From Methylobacterium sp. NMS14P (GTDB taxonomy: Bacteria; Pseudomonadota; Alphaproteobacteria; Rhizobiales; Beijerinckiaceae): 64,000 bases of DNA. This document shows positions 34,262 through 42,992 of this stretch, in pieces. The notes below the pieces were generated by a model. The model searched no databases and had not been told where the DNA came from. It worked only from the letters and a program-made list of their open reading frames with translations. Numbering within the stretch: the first letter of the stretch is position 1; every line of letters starts with the position of its first letter. The position numbers were made by a program, and so were the translations under genes. The stretch lies in assembly GCF_028583545.1 (NCBI RefSeq), contig NZ_CP087106.1:4832501-4896500 (forward strand), read 5' to 3'.

Positions 34262-35500
34262 TCAGCCGACCGGGCCGTCGAGCGGTGCGAGCCGGTCGGG
34301 CGCCGCGGCCGAGGCTTCGCCCGGCTCGGCGCGCGACAGGGTCCGGGCCAGGGCCCGGAGATCCGGGACGGGGGTGTCCGCCGCGCCGAAGACCGCCCGG
34401 TCGAGGGCCGCGAGGGCGGCCGCGAGGTCGGGCCGCGCCCGCCAGGTCCGGGCGAGGTCGGGGGCTTCCCGCAGGGCCGCGTCGAGGGCCGCGCGAAATC
34501 CGACCGGGTCGCCGGCCCGGGCCGTCGCGCGCAGGGAGCGCCGCGCCGCGCCGGAGAGGCGCAGGCGCGGCCGTCCGAGGCCGAAGCCGATCAGCGCGAG
34601 GCCCAGCCCGAAGGCGGCGAGCGCCGCGGCGGCGACCACGAGGGGCGAGGGGATCGCGGGGGGCGCCCGGTCGGTCTCGCGGTCGGGCAGGCCGCCGCCG
34701 ATCTGCCGGGCCGGGATCTCGGTCTCGCGCATCGTGCGGGTGTTGGTGTCGAACCACGGGATCGCGATGGCGTCGAGGGGGATGATCTCCGGGACGCCGG
34801 GCTTCACGTCCCACTGGTAGGTGGCCCGCGCCACGGGGCCCGAGGGCGTCAGCAGGGTCTCGCGGGTGACCGGCCCCGCGAAGGTGATGATGCCGCGGGT
34901 GCGCATGACCGGCCGGGGCGGCAGGCCCTCGGCGACCATGCCCTGGGCCTCGAGGGTGACGATCCGGCGGGTGGTCTCGCCGACCTTGATGGTCTCGGGG
35001 TCCGGGCTCCAGGAATCGGTGATCGCCACGTCCTTGGCGGGCAGCCACCAGGGCTCCTTGGCGTCGGGGCCGCCGGTGGACTCGGTCCACGGCGCGACCG
35101 GGAAGGGGATCGGCTTCGAGCGGACCTCGACCACCCGCCGCTCGCCGACATCGTTGACGGTGAGCTTGTGGACGAACGGCTCGATGGTGAACTGCCCGGC
35201 ATGGTGCGGGAAGACCGCCACGGTGCGGTCGAACGCGATGGCGCTCTGACCGTCGGGGAGCTTGGTCCGGCTCCAGTGGTCGCGGCCGAGCTGCGTCCAG
35301 GAGAAGTTGGCGAGGGAGGGCTGCACCACCTCCTCGAGCAGGATCGGCTGCTTGTAGACCCCGTGGATCTTCAGCAGCACCATCTCGCGGGGGAAGGGGG
35401 CGCTGTTGCCGTTGAGCTCCGCGGTCACCATCAGGGTGAGGTCGCCCGGCTCGACCTCGGCCCGGGCCGGGAGGGGGATGAGGGCTAGAGCTGCCAACAC
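34262..35500 (-). CDS. BatD-like protein of a MoxR operon
   Basis: 412 residues from a GTG at 35500, chosen because GGAGGGAGAG precedes it and a short signal sequence (LAALALIPLPARA) follows; longer in-frame versions would read through a repeat. The mature part begins EVEPGDLTLMVTAELNG and has beta-sandwich-like repeats, then a single membrane segment (IPSPLVVAAAALAAFGLGLAL) and a cytoplasmic helical tail. The order fits BatD/oxygen-tolerance proteins, periplasmic with a membrane anchor. Last gene of the leftward moxR operon, separated from the TPR gene by 296 bases containing a palindromic repeat. Confidence 0.7.
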   Translation of the reverse strand: MLAALALIPLPARAEVEPGDLTLMVTAELNGNSAPFPREMVLLKIHGVYKQPILLEEVVQPSLANFSWTQLGRDHWSRTKLPDGQSAIAFDRTVAVFPHHAGQFTIEPFVHKLTVNDVGERRVVEVRSKPIPFPVAPWTESTGGPDAKEPWWLPAKDVAITDSWSPDPETIKVGETTRRIVTLEAQGMVAEGLPPRPVMRTRGIITFAGPVTRETLLTPSGPVARATYQWDVKPGVPEIIPLDAIAIPWFDTNTRTMRETEIPARQIGGGLPDRETDRAPPAIPSPLVVAAAALAAFGLGLALIGFGLGRPRLRLSGAARRSLRATARAGDPVGFRAALDAALREAPDLARTWRARPDLAAALAALDRAVFGAADTPVPDLRALARTLSRAEPGEASAAAPDRLAPLDGPVG

Positions 35501-35554
35501 GATGCAGACTCTCCCTCCTCCGTGGGCGACGCCGGTGGCAGAGCGCGATCTGCC

Positions 35555-35692
35555 CCCTCTCCCGTGCGGGAGAGGGTTGGGGTGCGGGACGAAACGTCTC
35601 GGGATCGAGCGCGCCCTCGACGCGTCGGCAGGTCGCGCCGCTTCCGGCGCGTTCTCGTCCCTCACCCTGTCCCTCTCCCGCACGGGAGAGGG
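35555..35692. repeat. Paired palindromic repeat inside the moxR operon
   Basis: Two 22-base palindromes flank the element: CCCTCTCCCG-TG-CGGGAGAGGG at 35555-35576 and CCCTCTCCCG-CA-CGGGAGAGGG at 35671-35692. Each is the reverse complement of the other and their inner flanks (GGGTGCGGGACGA against TCGTCCCTCACCC) are also inverted. The element occupies the gap between the TPR and BatD genes. A related, diverged copy is at 57318-57525. Confidence 0.85.
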
Positions 35693-35796
35693 GACCCGCG
35701 CCCCGTTCCGGAGCCGCGTCATCGCCCACGCTGCGTGTGGCAGGTGTCCCGCAGAGGGCGGAGGGGGATCGCGCGTCTCGGGCACCGCAAAAACAC

Positions 35797-36717
35797 TCAC
35801 CACGGGTTGCTCCCGGCGGGTATCGCGGTGCCGGCCTCGACCCGGCGGGTCTGCTCGGCGCGCAGGCGCAGCTTGAGATAGCGGCCGGGATCGTCCGGCA
35901 GGGTCTGGAGCCAGAGCCGGTCCGGGCGGATCTCGTGGGCCTCGAAGCTCTTGGTCACCCGGCGGACCTCGCGCTCGGGCGCCTCGGCCACCATGGCGGC
36001 GCCGCCGCCGGTCCGGCCGCGGCCGGCCGCGTCGCCGGCCGAGCCCCGGGCCTGACCCTTGCCGGCATCGATCGACTGCTGCTCGGCCTTGCCGCGGCGA
36101 GCGACCTTGCTGTTGCCGGGCAGCGACGCGCTGGCGTTCGACTCCTTGTTGCCGGCGAGACCCTCGCCGCTGGAGGCGGCGTTGATGTCGTTGTTCTGGT
36201 CCTGGTTGGCGGTGTTGTTGTAGCGGGCGCCGTACTGGGCCGTGCCGTTGGCGATGCCGCCGCCGGGCCCGCGGTCGATCACCTCGGCCCGCATCCGGGC
36301 GATGAGAGAGCGGTTGGCCTGGGCGTCGGCGTCGCGGGGGTTGAAGCGCAGCGCCTCGTCGTAGGCCGCGAGCGCACCGTCGAGGTCGCCGGCCCTGGCC
36401 AGCGCGTTGCCGAGATTGTAGCTCGCCCGCCGCCCGCCGGCGCGGAACAGCGCGATCGCGTCCCCGTAGCGGCCGGCCTCGTAGAGCGCGGCGGCGCGCC
36501 AGGCCGGGTCGGCGAACACGTCCGCGGCGAGGCCCGGCAGGCCGAGGCCCATCAGCAGCCGCCCGAAGCCGGTGCGGGGCTGCGAGACCGCGAGCAGCGC
36601 CAGGAGGCCGACCCCGGCGAGCGCGAGGCCGGCGACGCGGGCGAGACGCCGCCAGCGCGGCGGCAGGCCGGCCCGGAGCGGGGCGGCGAGGCCGGTCTCG
36701 GGAAGGGTCAGCCGCAT
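35797..36717 (-). CDS. TPR protein of the MoxR operon (BatC-like)
   Basis: 306 residues. An N-terminal arginine-rich part, a membrane segment (LARVAGLALAGVGLLALLAV), then TPR-like helices (AALYEAGRYGDAIALFRAGG, YNLGNALARAGDLDGALAAYDEAL, RFNPRDADAQAN). The C-terminal 180 residues are Asn/Gly/Ser-rich and poorly ordered until a conserved end (WLQTLPDDPGRYLKLRLRAEQ). This is the standard membrane TPR member of Bat/MoxR operons. 13 bases after the VWA gene upstream. Confidence 0.8.
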   Translation of the reverse strand: MRLTLPETGLAAPLRAGLPPRWRRLARVAGLALAGVGLLALLAVSQPRTGFGRLLMGLGLPGLAADVFADPAWRAAALYEAGRYGDAIALFRAGGRRASYNLGNALARAGDLDGALAAYDEALRFNPRDADAQANRSLIARMRAEVIDRGPGGGIANGTAQYGARYNNTANQDQNNDINAASSGEGLAGNKESNASASLPGNSKVARRGKAEQQSIDAGKGQARGSAGDAAGRGRTGGGAAMVAEAPEREVRRVTKSFEAHEIRPDRLWLQTLPDDPGRYLKLRLRAEQTRRVEAGTAIPAGSNPW

Positions 36718-36730
36718 CGGACGCTCCGCA

Positions 36731-37660
36731 TCACGCGCTCCTGCGGAACAGCAGCAGGGCCGGCAGCGCCGCCAGCAGCAGCAGCCAGCGCCCGAGATCC
36801 GCGTAGGCCAGGACGCCGTAGCCGCCGGCCGCGAGGTGCTGGGCGAGCCCGGCCCCGACCGCGTCGAGCACCGGGCCGGGGGTCGCGATGTCGGCGGTGG
36901 TGCCGCCGCCGGCCCGGGCGAGGGCGTCGAGGGCGGTCCGGTCGGGCTTCGGCGCGCCGGGCGGCAGCGGCTTGTCGGCCGGGACGTAGAGGGTCTGGAG
37001 TCGCCAGCCGTGCTCGGCGATGGCGCGGGCCTCGCGGGTGGCGGCCTCGCCGATGCCGTCGCCGTCGCTGATCAGCACCACGTCGGCCGCCACCACGTTG
37101 GCCTCCGCGAGGGTGCGGCGGGCAAGCGCCAGCCCGCGCTCGGGGTGGGAGCCGCGGTCCGGCACCGTGTCGGCGTCGAGGGCGAACAGGGTGGTGCCGA
37201 GGCTGTCGCGGTCCGTGGTCGGGGAGGCGGCGAGGTAGGCGTCGCCCGCGTAGACCACGAGGGCGACCGCCCGGGTGCCGGCGGCCTCCGCCACGGCGGC
37301 GGCGGCCTGCCGGACGCCCTGGAGGTTGCCGCTCTCGGTGACCGAGCGCGACAGGTCGACGACGAGCACGGTCTCGTCGAGGTTGCGGAAGGTCCGCCCG
37401 TCCGCCCGCTCCACCGCGGGGCCGGTCAGCGCCAGGGCGATCAGCCCGGCCGCCAGCGCGGCGGCGAGGTTCGCCTGCCGCCGGCCGCCGAGCACCGCGC
37501 CGGCCCGGGCGAGATGGGCCATCAGCGCCGGGTCGACCGCCCGGGCCCAGTCGCCGAGCGGCGCCGAGCGCCACGCGGCGCGAAAGGCCAGCAGGACCAC
37601 GACTGGGACCGCCAGGAACCACCAGGGGCGCAGCAGCGCGACGGCGTCGAGGGCGCTCAT
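36731..37660 (-). CDS. Membrane VWA-domain protein (BatB/MxaL-like)
   Basis: 309 residues. Membrane segments at about 12-28 and 67-80, then a von Willebrand A domain with the MIDAS motif at D102, S104, S106 (VDLSRSVTES) and VVLISDGDG, and a final membrane segment LLLLAALPALLLF. Periplasmic metal-ion-dependent adhesion-type domain held between membrane helices, as in the paired VWA proteins of MoxR operons. In methanol-dehydrogenase clusters the equivalents are MxaC and MxaL. 103 bases after the other VWA gene. Confidence 0.85.
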   Translation of the reverse strand: MSALDAVALLRPWWFLAVPVVVLLAFRAAWRSAPLGDWARAVDPALMAHLARAGAVLGGRRQANLAAALAAGLIALALTGPAVERADGRTFRNLDETVLVVDLSRSVTESGNLQGVRQAAAAVAEAAGTRAVALVVYAGDAYLAASPTTDRDSLGTTLFALDADTVPDRGSHPERGLALARRTLAEANVVAADVVLISDGDGIGEAATREARAIAEHGWRLQTLYVPADKPLPPGAPKPDRTALDALARAGGGTTADIATPGPVLDAVGAGLAQHLAAGGYGVLAYADLGRWLLLLAALPALLLFRRSA

Positions 37661-37763
37661 CGGGTGGATCCTCCTACCCGAATTCCCTCATCCTCCGCGG
37701 CCTGTGCCACGCACCGGCACGCCAGGATGCGGGGGTCGGTCGGACAGGCGTGGTATCGAACCA

Positions 37764-38798
37764 TCACACCCCCCTCCGGCTGGCCAGCAGGAGCGCGGCG
37801 CTGAGGAATGCCAGGGCGGCCGGCCACGGCCAGAGGTCCCGGCGGAGCGGCAGGGGCGGGGCGAGGGCGCGACCGCCCTCCAGCCGGTCGATGGCGTCGG
37901 CGACGCGGACGAGGTCGTCCGTGGTGCGCACCCGGAACGCCTCGCCGCCGCTCGCCCGCGCCATGTCGCGCAGGGTCTCGGTGTCGACCACGTCCTGCTC
38001 GCCGTCGGCGTCGGCCATGTCGCGGGGTCCCAGCGCGATCGTGTAGACCTTGATGCCCAGCTCCTTGGCGAGCTCCGCCACGTCTTTGGGGGCGGTCTGG
38101 CCGGCATTGTTGGCGCCGTCCGACAGCAGGATCACGGCCTTCGCGGCCTTCTCGCCCGGCCTGACCCCGGCGGCCTCGCCCCCCGCGTCCCGCGGGTCCA
38201 GCCGGCGCAGCGCGAGCCCGAGGCCGTCGCCGATGCCGGTGGACCGACCGCTGATGCCGATCGTGGCCTCGTCCAGCGCCCGGGCGACCGCCGCGGTGTC
38301 GAAGCTCGGCGCCGCCGCCACGTAGGCCTGGTCGGCGAAGATCACGAGGCCGATCCGGTCCCCGGCCCGCCGTCGGATGAAGTCGGTGCCGACGCGCTTG
38401 ACCGCGGTGAGCCGGTTCACGGTCTCGCCGTCGAGGGCGAAGTCGCGCCGCTCCATCGAGCCCGACAGGTCCATGGCGATCATGATCTCGCGACCCGAGG
38501 CCGGGAGGGCGGCCGCCGGCATGACGAGGCGCGGGCCCGACAGGGCCGCCACCAGGGCGATCCAGAGCGTCCAGGTGAGCAGCGCCCGCCGCCGGCCCCG
38601 GGCCGCGCGGTCGGCGCCGGCGCGCGTGCCGGCCACCAGGGTCGCGGGCACGCGCAGGGCGCCGCTGCCGCCCTCCGGCTCCGCCGGGATCAGGCGCGCG
38701 GCCAGCAGCGGCAGGGGCAGCGCCAGCAGCACCCAGGGCGCGGCGAGGTCGAAGGCCGACAGGAGCGCGCTGAGCCACGCGGGCAGGAATCCGCTCAT
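37764..38798 (-). CDS. Membrane VWA-domain protein (BatA/MxaC-like)
   Basis: 344 residues. N-terminal membrane segment (APWVLLALPLPLLAARL), a second near 72-90, a VWA domain with full MIDAS D110-X-S112-X-S114 (MDLSGSMERRDF), later Thr/Asp in TGIGDGLGLAL and ILLSDGANNAG, and a C-terminal membrane segment. The start ATG overlaps the stop of the DUF4381-like gene (ATGA, 38795-38798). Periplasmic VWA protein partner of the MoxR ATPase. Confidence 0.87.
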   Translation of the reverse strand: MSGFLPAWLSALLSAFDLAAPWVLLALPLPLLAARLIPAEPEGGSGALRVPATLVAGTRAGADRAARGRRRALLTWTLWIALVAALSGPRLVMPAAALPASGREIMIAMDLSGSMERRDFALDGETVNRLTAVKRVGTDFIRRRAGDRIGLVIFADQAYVAAAPSFDTAAVARALDEATIGISGRSTGIGDGLGLALRRLDPRDAGGEAAGVRPGEKAAKAVILLSDGANNAGQTAPKDVAELAKELGIKVYTIALGPRDMADADGEQDVVDTETLRDMARASGGEAFRVRTTDDLVRVADAIDRLEGGRALAPPLPLRRDLWPWPAALAFLSAALLLASRRGV

Positions 38799-39280
38799 GC
38801 CCGCAGCCGCCCGATCAGGCGGGCGAGTTCGGCGTCCAGGGCGTCGAGGTCGGGATCCTGCCGCCGGTACAGCCCGTCGGCGAGCACCCGGCCGGCGCCC
38901 CGGGTGAAGAAGTCGGTCCGGAACAGCCCGTCCAGCCGGGCCGCCCAGTCCGCGCCCGTCGCCCGGGTCCCGGGCCCTGCCTCGCCGGACCGGTCGAGGG
39001 ATCGGTCGAGTCTGCGCAGCAGCCGGGCCTGGGCGACGAGACGCGCCTCCGGGTCGAGGCCGCGGCTCCGCGCGAGCTCGGCGAGCGCCGCCCGGCGCAG
39101 GGTGGCCCGCGCCCGGCCGCGCGCGTAGCGCACGAGCCCGACCAGCAGGGCGGCGAGGAAGCCCAGGGCGGCGGCCGCCACGACCTCGCCCTGCACGGCG
39201 CCGGCGGCGCCCCCGGGCAGGTGCAGGCCCCGGAGCTGGTCGAGGGACAGGGGGATCTCGGCGGGCGCGACGGGGTTCAT
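38795..39280 (-). CDS. DUF4381-like membrane protein of the MoxR operon
   Basis: 161 residues. The short N-terminal part (IPLSLDQLRGLHLPGG) is typical of DUF4381, followed by one membrane segment (VVAAAALGFLAALLVGLVRYA) and a cytoplasmic helical tail rich in Arg/Leu with LARSRGLDPEARLVAQARLLRR. It lies between the DUF58 and VWA genes, the expected position. Function unknown beyond membership of the complex. Confidence 0.75.
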   Translation of the reverse strand: MNPVAPAEIPLSLDQLRGLHLPGGAAGAVQGEVVAAAALGFLAALLVGLVRYARGRARATLRRAALAELARSRGLDPEARLVAQARLLRRLDRSLDRSGEAGPGTRATGADWAARLDGLFRTDFFTRGAGRVLADGLYRRQDPDLDALDAELARLIGRLRA

Positions 39281-39316
39281 CGGGTCGCGCCGCGGATCAG
39301 GTCGCCAGGTCCGGTC

Positions 39317-40342
39317 TCACAGCACCGCATCGAGGCGCTCCATGAGCGGCGCGTAGGCCTCCGGGCCGGTCTCGACGTCGAGGCGCACGCCCGCGATGCC
39401 CCGGCGGGCGTAGTCGGCGAGCCGGGCCTCGGCGGACTCCCCCGCCGCCCCGGCCACGGTCGACGGTACGGTCGGCAGCGCGGTCCCGCGGCGGCCGTCC
39501 GCGAGGGCGAAGGGGTAGTAGCCCGGCGGCCGGGCGCGCTCGAAGGCGTCGCTCACCAGGATCAGCCGGATGGCGATCCGCTCGGCGAGCAGGGTCAGGA
39601 GCTCGTCGAAGCCCGGGCCGGGATCGTCCAGGGCGCTGGCGATGACGAGGTGGCCGCCGGCCGGCAGCAGGCTGCGGGCGAGGGCGAGCGTCGCCTCCAG
39701 CGGCGGCTCCGCGCGGGTCGGCGCGCCGGATTCGGCCGCCAGCGCGTCGGCGTGGGCCTGGGCGAGGGCGCCGGTCACCGCGATCATGGCGCGCTCGCCG
39801 CCCGCCGGCCGCAGCACGGTCGGCGCCCCGGCCGCGGCGACCGCGAGGCCGACCCGGCCGCCGTCGGCGGCGACCCGCCAGCCGAGCAGCGCCAGGGCCT
39901 CGGCGGCCGCCACCGAGCGCAGGGCCCGGCGGGTGCCGAACAGCATCCCGGGCCGGAAATCGGCGAGCAGAACCACGGCGCGGTCGCGCTCGTCGTGGTG
40001 GGTGCGGACGTGCAGCTGCCCGGTGCGGGCCGTGGCGTTGCGGTCGATGAAGCGGCGGTCGTCGCCCTCGGACCAGAGGCGGACATCCTCCGGCTCGGAG
40101 CCGCGCCCGCGGCGCCGGGTGACGATGCCGCCGGGCAGGCCCGCCAGCGTCCGGGTGGCGGGCGCGGAGCCCCGCCGGGCGAGGTGGCGCAGGCCCATCA
40201 GGGCCTCGCCCGAGAGGTGGATACCGTGCTCGGCGCGGTCTCGCCCCGCCCCCTGGGCGGGGAATGGGGGCCCGGCGGTCGGGCCGACCGCCCCCGGGGC
40301 CGGGGGCGGGGATCTGCGGCGCGCCTGCCCGAACCCGAACAC
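39317..40342 (-). CDS. DUF58 protein of the MoxR operon
   Basis: 341 residues from a GTG at 40342, two bases after the moxR stop (TGACGGTG), implying coupling; a later Met (MGLRHLARRGSA) is an alternative start. The DUF58 signature is RLWSEGDDRRFIDRNATARTGQLHVRTHHDERDRAVVLLADFRPGM, with a VWA-like fold after it. DUF58 proteins sit directly downstream of MoxR ATPases; MxaS is the methylotroph equivalent. Soluble. Confidence 0.85.
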   Translation of the reverse strand: MFGFGQARRRSPPPAPGAVGPTAGPPFPAQGAGRDRAEHGIHLSGEALMGLRHLARRGSAPATRTLAGLPGGIVTRRRGRGSEPEDVRLWSEGDDRRFIDRNATARTGQLHVRTHHDERDRAVVLLADFRPGMLFGTRRALRSVAAAEALALLGWRVAADGGRVGLAVAAAGAPTVLRPAGGERAMIAVTGALAQAHADALAAESGAPTRAEPPLEATLALARSLLPAGGHLVIASALDDPGPGFDELLTLLAERIAIRLILVSDAFERARPPGYYPFALADGRRGTALPTVPSTVAGAAGESAEARLADYARRGIAGVRLDVETGPEAYAPLMERLDAVL

Positions 40343-40344
40343 CG

Positions 40345-41382
40345 TCAGAGCGCCCGCACCCGCTGCACCAGCTCGCCGACGAGGCCGCGCGCCGTCCTGC
40401 CCTCGGCCGCCGCCCGCCAGGTCAGGCCGATGCGGTGGGAGAGGGCGTCGCGGGCCAGCTCCGCGACGTCCTCGGGCGTGACGTGGTCGCGCCCCCGCAG
40501 CCAGGCCCGGGCCTTGCCGGCCATCATCAGCGCCAGGGTGCCGCGCGGGGAGGCCGGGTGCTCGATCATGGCGCGCAGGTCCGGGGCGGCCGCGTCGGTG
40601 CGGGTCGCCGCCACCAGCCGGACGAGGTAGTCCTTGAGGGCCGGCGACACGTAGGTGGCGAGCGCCGCCTCCCGGGCGGCGCGCACGTCCGCGAGCGACA
40701 GCCGCACGGTCATCGCGTCGACGTGGTGGGTGATCTCGCCCTCCACGAGGTCGAGAATCGCCCGCTCGGTGGTCTCGTCGGGCATGTCGACCACGACGTG
40801 GAGGAGGAAGCGGTCGAGCTGCGCCTCCGGCAGCGGGAAGGTGCCGGCATGCTCGATCGGGTTCTGGGTCGCCACGACCATGAACGGGTCGGAGAGCCGG
40901 TGGGTCGTCCCCGAGACCGTCACCTGCCCCTCGGCCATGGATTCGAGCAGCGCCGACTGCACCTTCGGGGGCGCGCGGTTGACCTCGTCCACCAGCACGA
41001 GGGCGTGGAACAGGGGCCCGGGCAGGAACTCGAAGGTGCCGCTGTCCTGGCGCCAGACGGTGGTGCCGGTGAGGTCGGCCGGCATCAGGTCCGGCGTGCA
41101 CTGGATGCGCGCGAAGGAGCCGTCGAGGCCGTCGGCGAGCCGCTTGACCGCGCGGGTCTTGGCGAGCCCCGGCGCGCCCTCGATCAGCAGGTGGCCGCCG
41201 GTCAGGAGCCCGATCAGCAGGCGCTCCACGAGGCCGGCGCTGCCGATCAGGCCGCGCTCCAGCCCCTCGCGCAGCGCCATGACGCGGCCGTGCAGGGCGG
41301 CGTCGGGAGCGCTGGTGGGGGTACTGTCTGGCGCGCTGTCGGGCCGGCGTTCGGCGAGGGCGCCGCTGGTGGCGCCGCTCAT
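40345..41382 (-). CDS. MoxR-family AAA ATPase
   Basis: 345 residues. Walker A GAPGLAKT at 69-76, Walker B LVLVDEVNR at 128-136, sensor phrase VVATQNPIEHAGTFPLPEAQLDRF and Arg fingers match the MoxR class. It is the chaperone-like ATPase of Bat/Mxa operons, in which it helps metal loading or maturation of partner enzymes (established for MxaR with methanol dehydrogenase as a genetic requirement). First gene of the seven-gene leftward operon. The ATG at 41382 is used; an upstream in-frame ATG at 41454 adds 24 unconserved residues. Confidence 0.9.
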   Translation of the reverse strand: MSGATSGALAERRPDSAPDSTPTSAPDAALHGRVMALREGLERGLIGSAGLVERLLIGLLTGGHLLIEGAPGLAKTRAVKRLADGLDGSFARIQCTPDLMPADLTGTTVWRQDSGTFEFLPGPLFHALVLVDEVNRAPPKVQSALLESMAEGQVTVSGTTHRLSDPFMVVATQNPIEHAGTFPLPEAQLDRFLLHVVVDMPDETTERAILDLVEGEITHHVDAMTVRLSLADVRAAREAALATYVSPALKDYLVRLVAATRTDAAAPDLRAMIEHPASPRGTLALMMAGKARAWLRGRDHVTPEDVAELARDALSHRIGLTWRAAAEGRTARGLVGELVQRVRAL

Positions 41383-41615
41383 GCGGAGAACGTTCCGGTG
41401 CGGACCGAATCCGCCCGTCGGGCCATATCGTGGGCCGTGTGCTGCATCCTGCACGTCTCCTCGGCCGGGTCCCGAATTCTTAAGGGATCCTCAGGCTCTT
41501 GCCGGTGTGCCCGCTGCCCGGTGCGGCCGTCAATCCCGCTTCGGACACGCTTTCCGGTCCCGGCCGGGCCATGGTGTCACGGTTCCGTCACCTCCCCGCT
41601 TTCATGAGACGGTGG

Positions 41616-42326
41616 ATGACCAGCTACGCCGCCCTCCCCGAAGAACTGAAATCCGCGATCGGCCTGCTCGTGGCCTTCGTGCTGGGCACGATCATCGGGG
41701 CCGAGCGGCAGTACCGGCAGCGCACCGCGGGCCTGCGCACGGCCGTGCTGGTCGCGGTCGGGGCCAGCGCCTTCGTGGATCTCGGCATGCGGCTGACCGG
41801 GCCGGACGGCGGCGTCCGCACGGTGGCCTACGTGATCTCCGGCATCGGCTTCCTCGGCGCCGGCGTGATCATGAAGGAGGGGATGAACGTCCGCGGCCTC
41901 AACACGGCCGCGACCCTGTGGTGCTCGGCCGCGGTCGGGGCCTTCTGCGGCGCTGACCTGCCCCTGGAGGCGGTGTTCGTGATGGTGACGGTGCTCGCCT
42001 GCAACACGGCGCTCCGGCCGCTGGTGAACGCCATCAACCGCGCGCCGATCCGGGAATCCGCCACCGAGGCGACCTACGAGGTCCAGGTCACCACGGCGCC
42101 CGGCGAGGCCGGGCCGGCGCAGGACATGCTGGTGGAGCGGCTCGAGGCAGCGAACTACCCGGTCGGCAGCGTCGAGATCGAGGAGCGCGGCGAGAGCGCG
42201 GTCGACGTGGTGGCGACGCTCACGGCCAGCGCCGTCAAGGCCGAGGAGCTCGACGCCGTGACCAACGAGCTGGCCCGCATGCCCGGCATCCGCCACGCCA
42301 CGTGGTCGGTGCAGACCGCCGACTGA
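41616..42326 (+). CDS. MgtC/SapB-family membrane protein
   Basis: 236 residues. Four or five membrane segments (LKSAIGLLVAFVLGTIIGAERQ, TAVLVAVGASAFVDLGM, TVAYVISGIGFLGAGVIM, TAATLWCSAAVGAFCGA), with the family's GIGFLGAG and RGLNTAATLW motifs, and a C-terminal cytoplasmic ACT-like domain (YEVQVTTAPGEAG...). MgtC proteins modulate magnesium homeostasis and the F1Fo ATPase in pathogens. The start at 41616 is preferred for a GAGACGGTGG stretch just before; ATGs at 41571 and 41604 are in frame. Confidence 0.88.
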   Translation: MTSYAALPEELKSAIGLLVAFVLGTIIGAERQYRQRTAGLRTAVLVAVGASAFVDLGMRLTGPDGGVRTVAYVISGIGFLGAGVIMKEGMNVRGLNTAATLWCSAAVGAFCGADLPLEAVFVMVTVLACNTALRPLVNAINRAPIRESATEATYEVQVTTAPGEAGPAQDMLVERLEAANYPVGSVEIEERGESAVDVVATLTASAVKAEELDAVTNELARMPGIRHATWSVQTAD

Positions 42327-42345
42327 GCGCGGGCGATCCGGGCCG

Positions 42346-42699
42346 TCAGCGGCGCGGGTCGAGGGGGCGGATGCGGCGCTCGATCACCACGGTCGGGCGC
42401 GTCCGGCGCTCCACCACCACGGTGCGCGGGGCCCGGCTCGGGCTCGCCTGGGTCAGGATCCGCTCGGGCGCGCGCTCCGGCTTGACCTTCTTGGCCGCCA
42501 GGACGTGGGGGCGGACCTCGTCGGCCGGCAGGCCCATCAGGCCCGCGGCGATCTCGACCTGCTGCTCGACGTCCTCCGCGAGATCCTGCGCGGCGGCGAC
42601 CGCCTCGCTCACGGTGGGTGGCTCGCGGCGGACGCGAATCGGCGGCAGGTCGGCGAAGCTCTTCTGCGTCTTCTTCACGGGGCGACTCGCAGTCTTCAT
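42346..42699 (-). CDS. Hypothetical basic protein
   Basis: 117 residues; no recognised family. It has a basic N-terminus (MKTASRPVKKTQKSF), a central helix (VSEAVAAAQDLAEDVEQQVEIAAGL) and a basic tail containing the repeated phrases VVVERRTRP and VVIERRIRP. High Lys/Arg content and no signal peptide suggest nucleic-acid or protein binding in the cytoplasm, which is inference. It converges with the MgtC gene (20-base gap). Confidence 0.6.
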   Translation of the reverse strand: MKTASRPVKKTQKSFADLPPIRVRREPPTVSEAVAAAQDLAEDVEQQVEIAAGLMGLPADEVRPHVLAAKKVKPERAPERILTQASPSRAPRTVVVERRTRPTVVIERRIRPLDPRR

Positions 42700-42992
42700 G
42701 CACCAGACATAGCGCCTTCCGGGCAGGTTGTGCAGTGCATCAAAAACGTGTGGTGGGCGCCTCCCGCACATGTCTCGCGTCTGGGTGGCGCCGATGTGAA
42801 ACCGGCGTGATCCCGGTTGCCGCGGCCTTGTGCAGCCGCGGGCGTCCCGTGTCCGATCGGCCGGGCTTCGGGCGATCCCGTGGGCAGATGCCAGCCGCAC
42901 CGGTCGCGGAACGCGCCTCCATGCGTCATAGTGGCGCAGACCGACGGGCCCGCTCTTACCCGCGCTTCAACCCGGCATGGTAGGGTCAGCGT

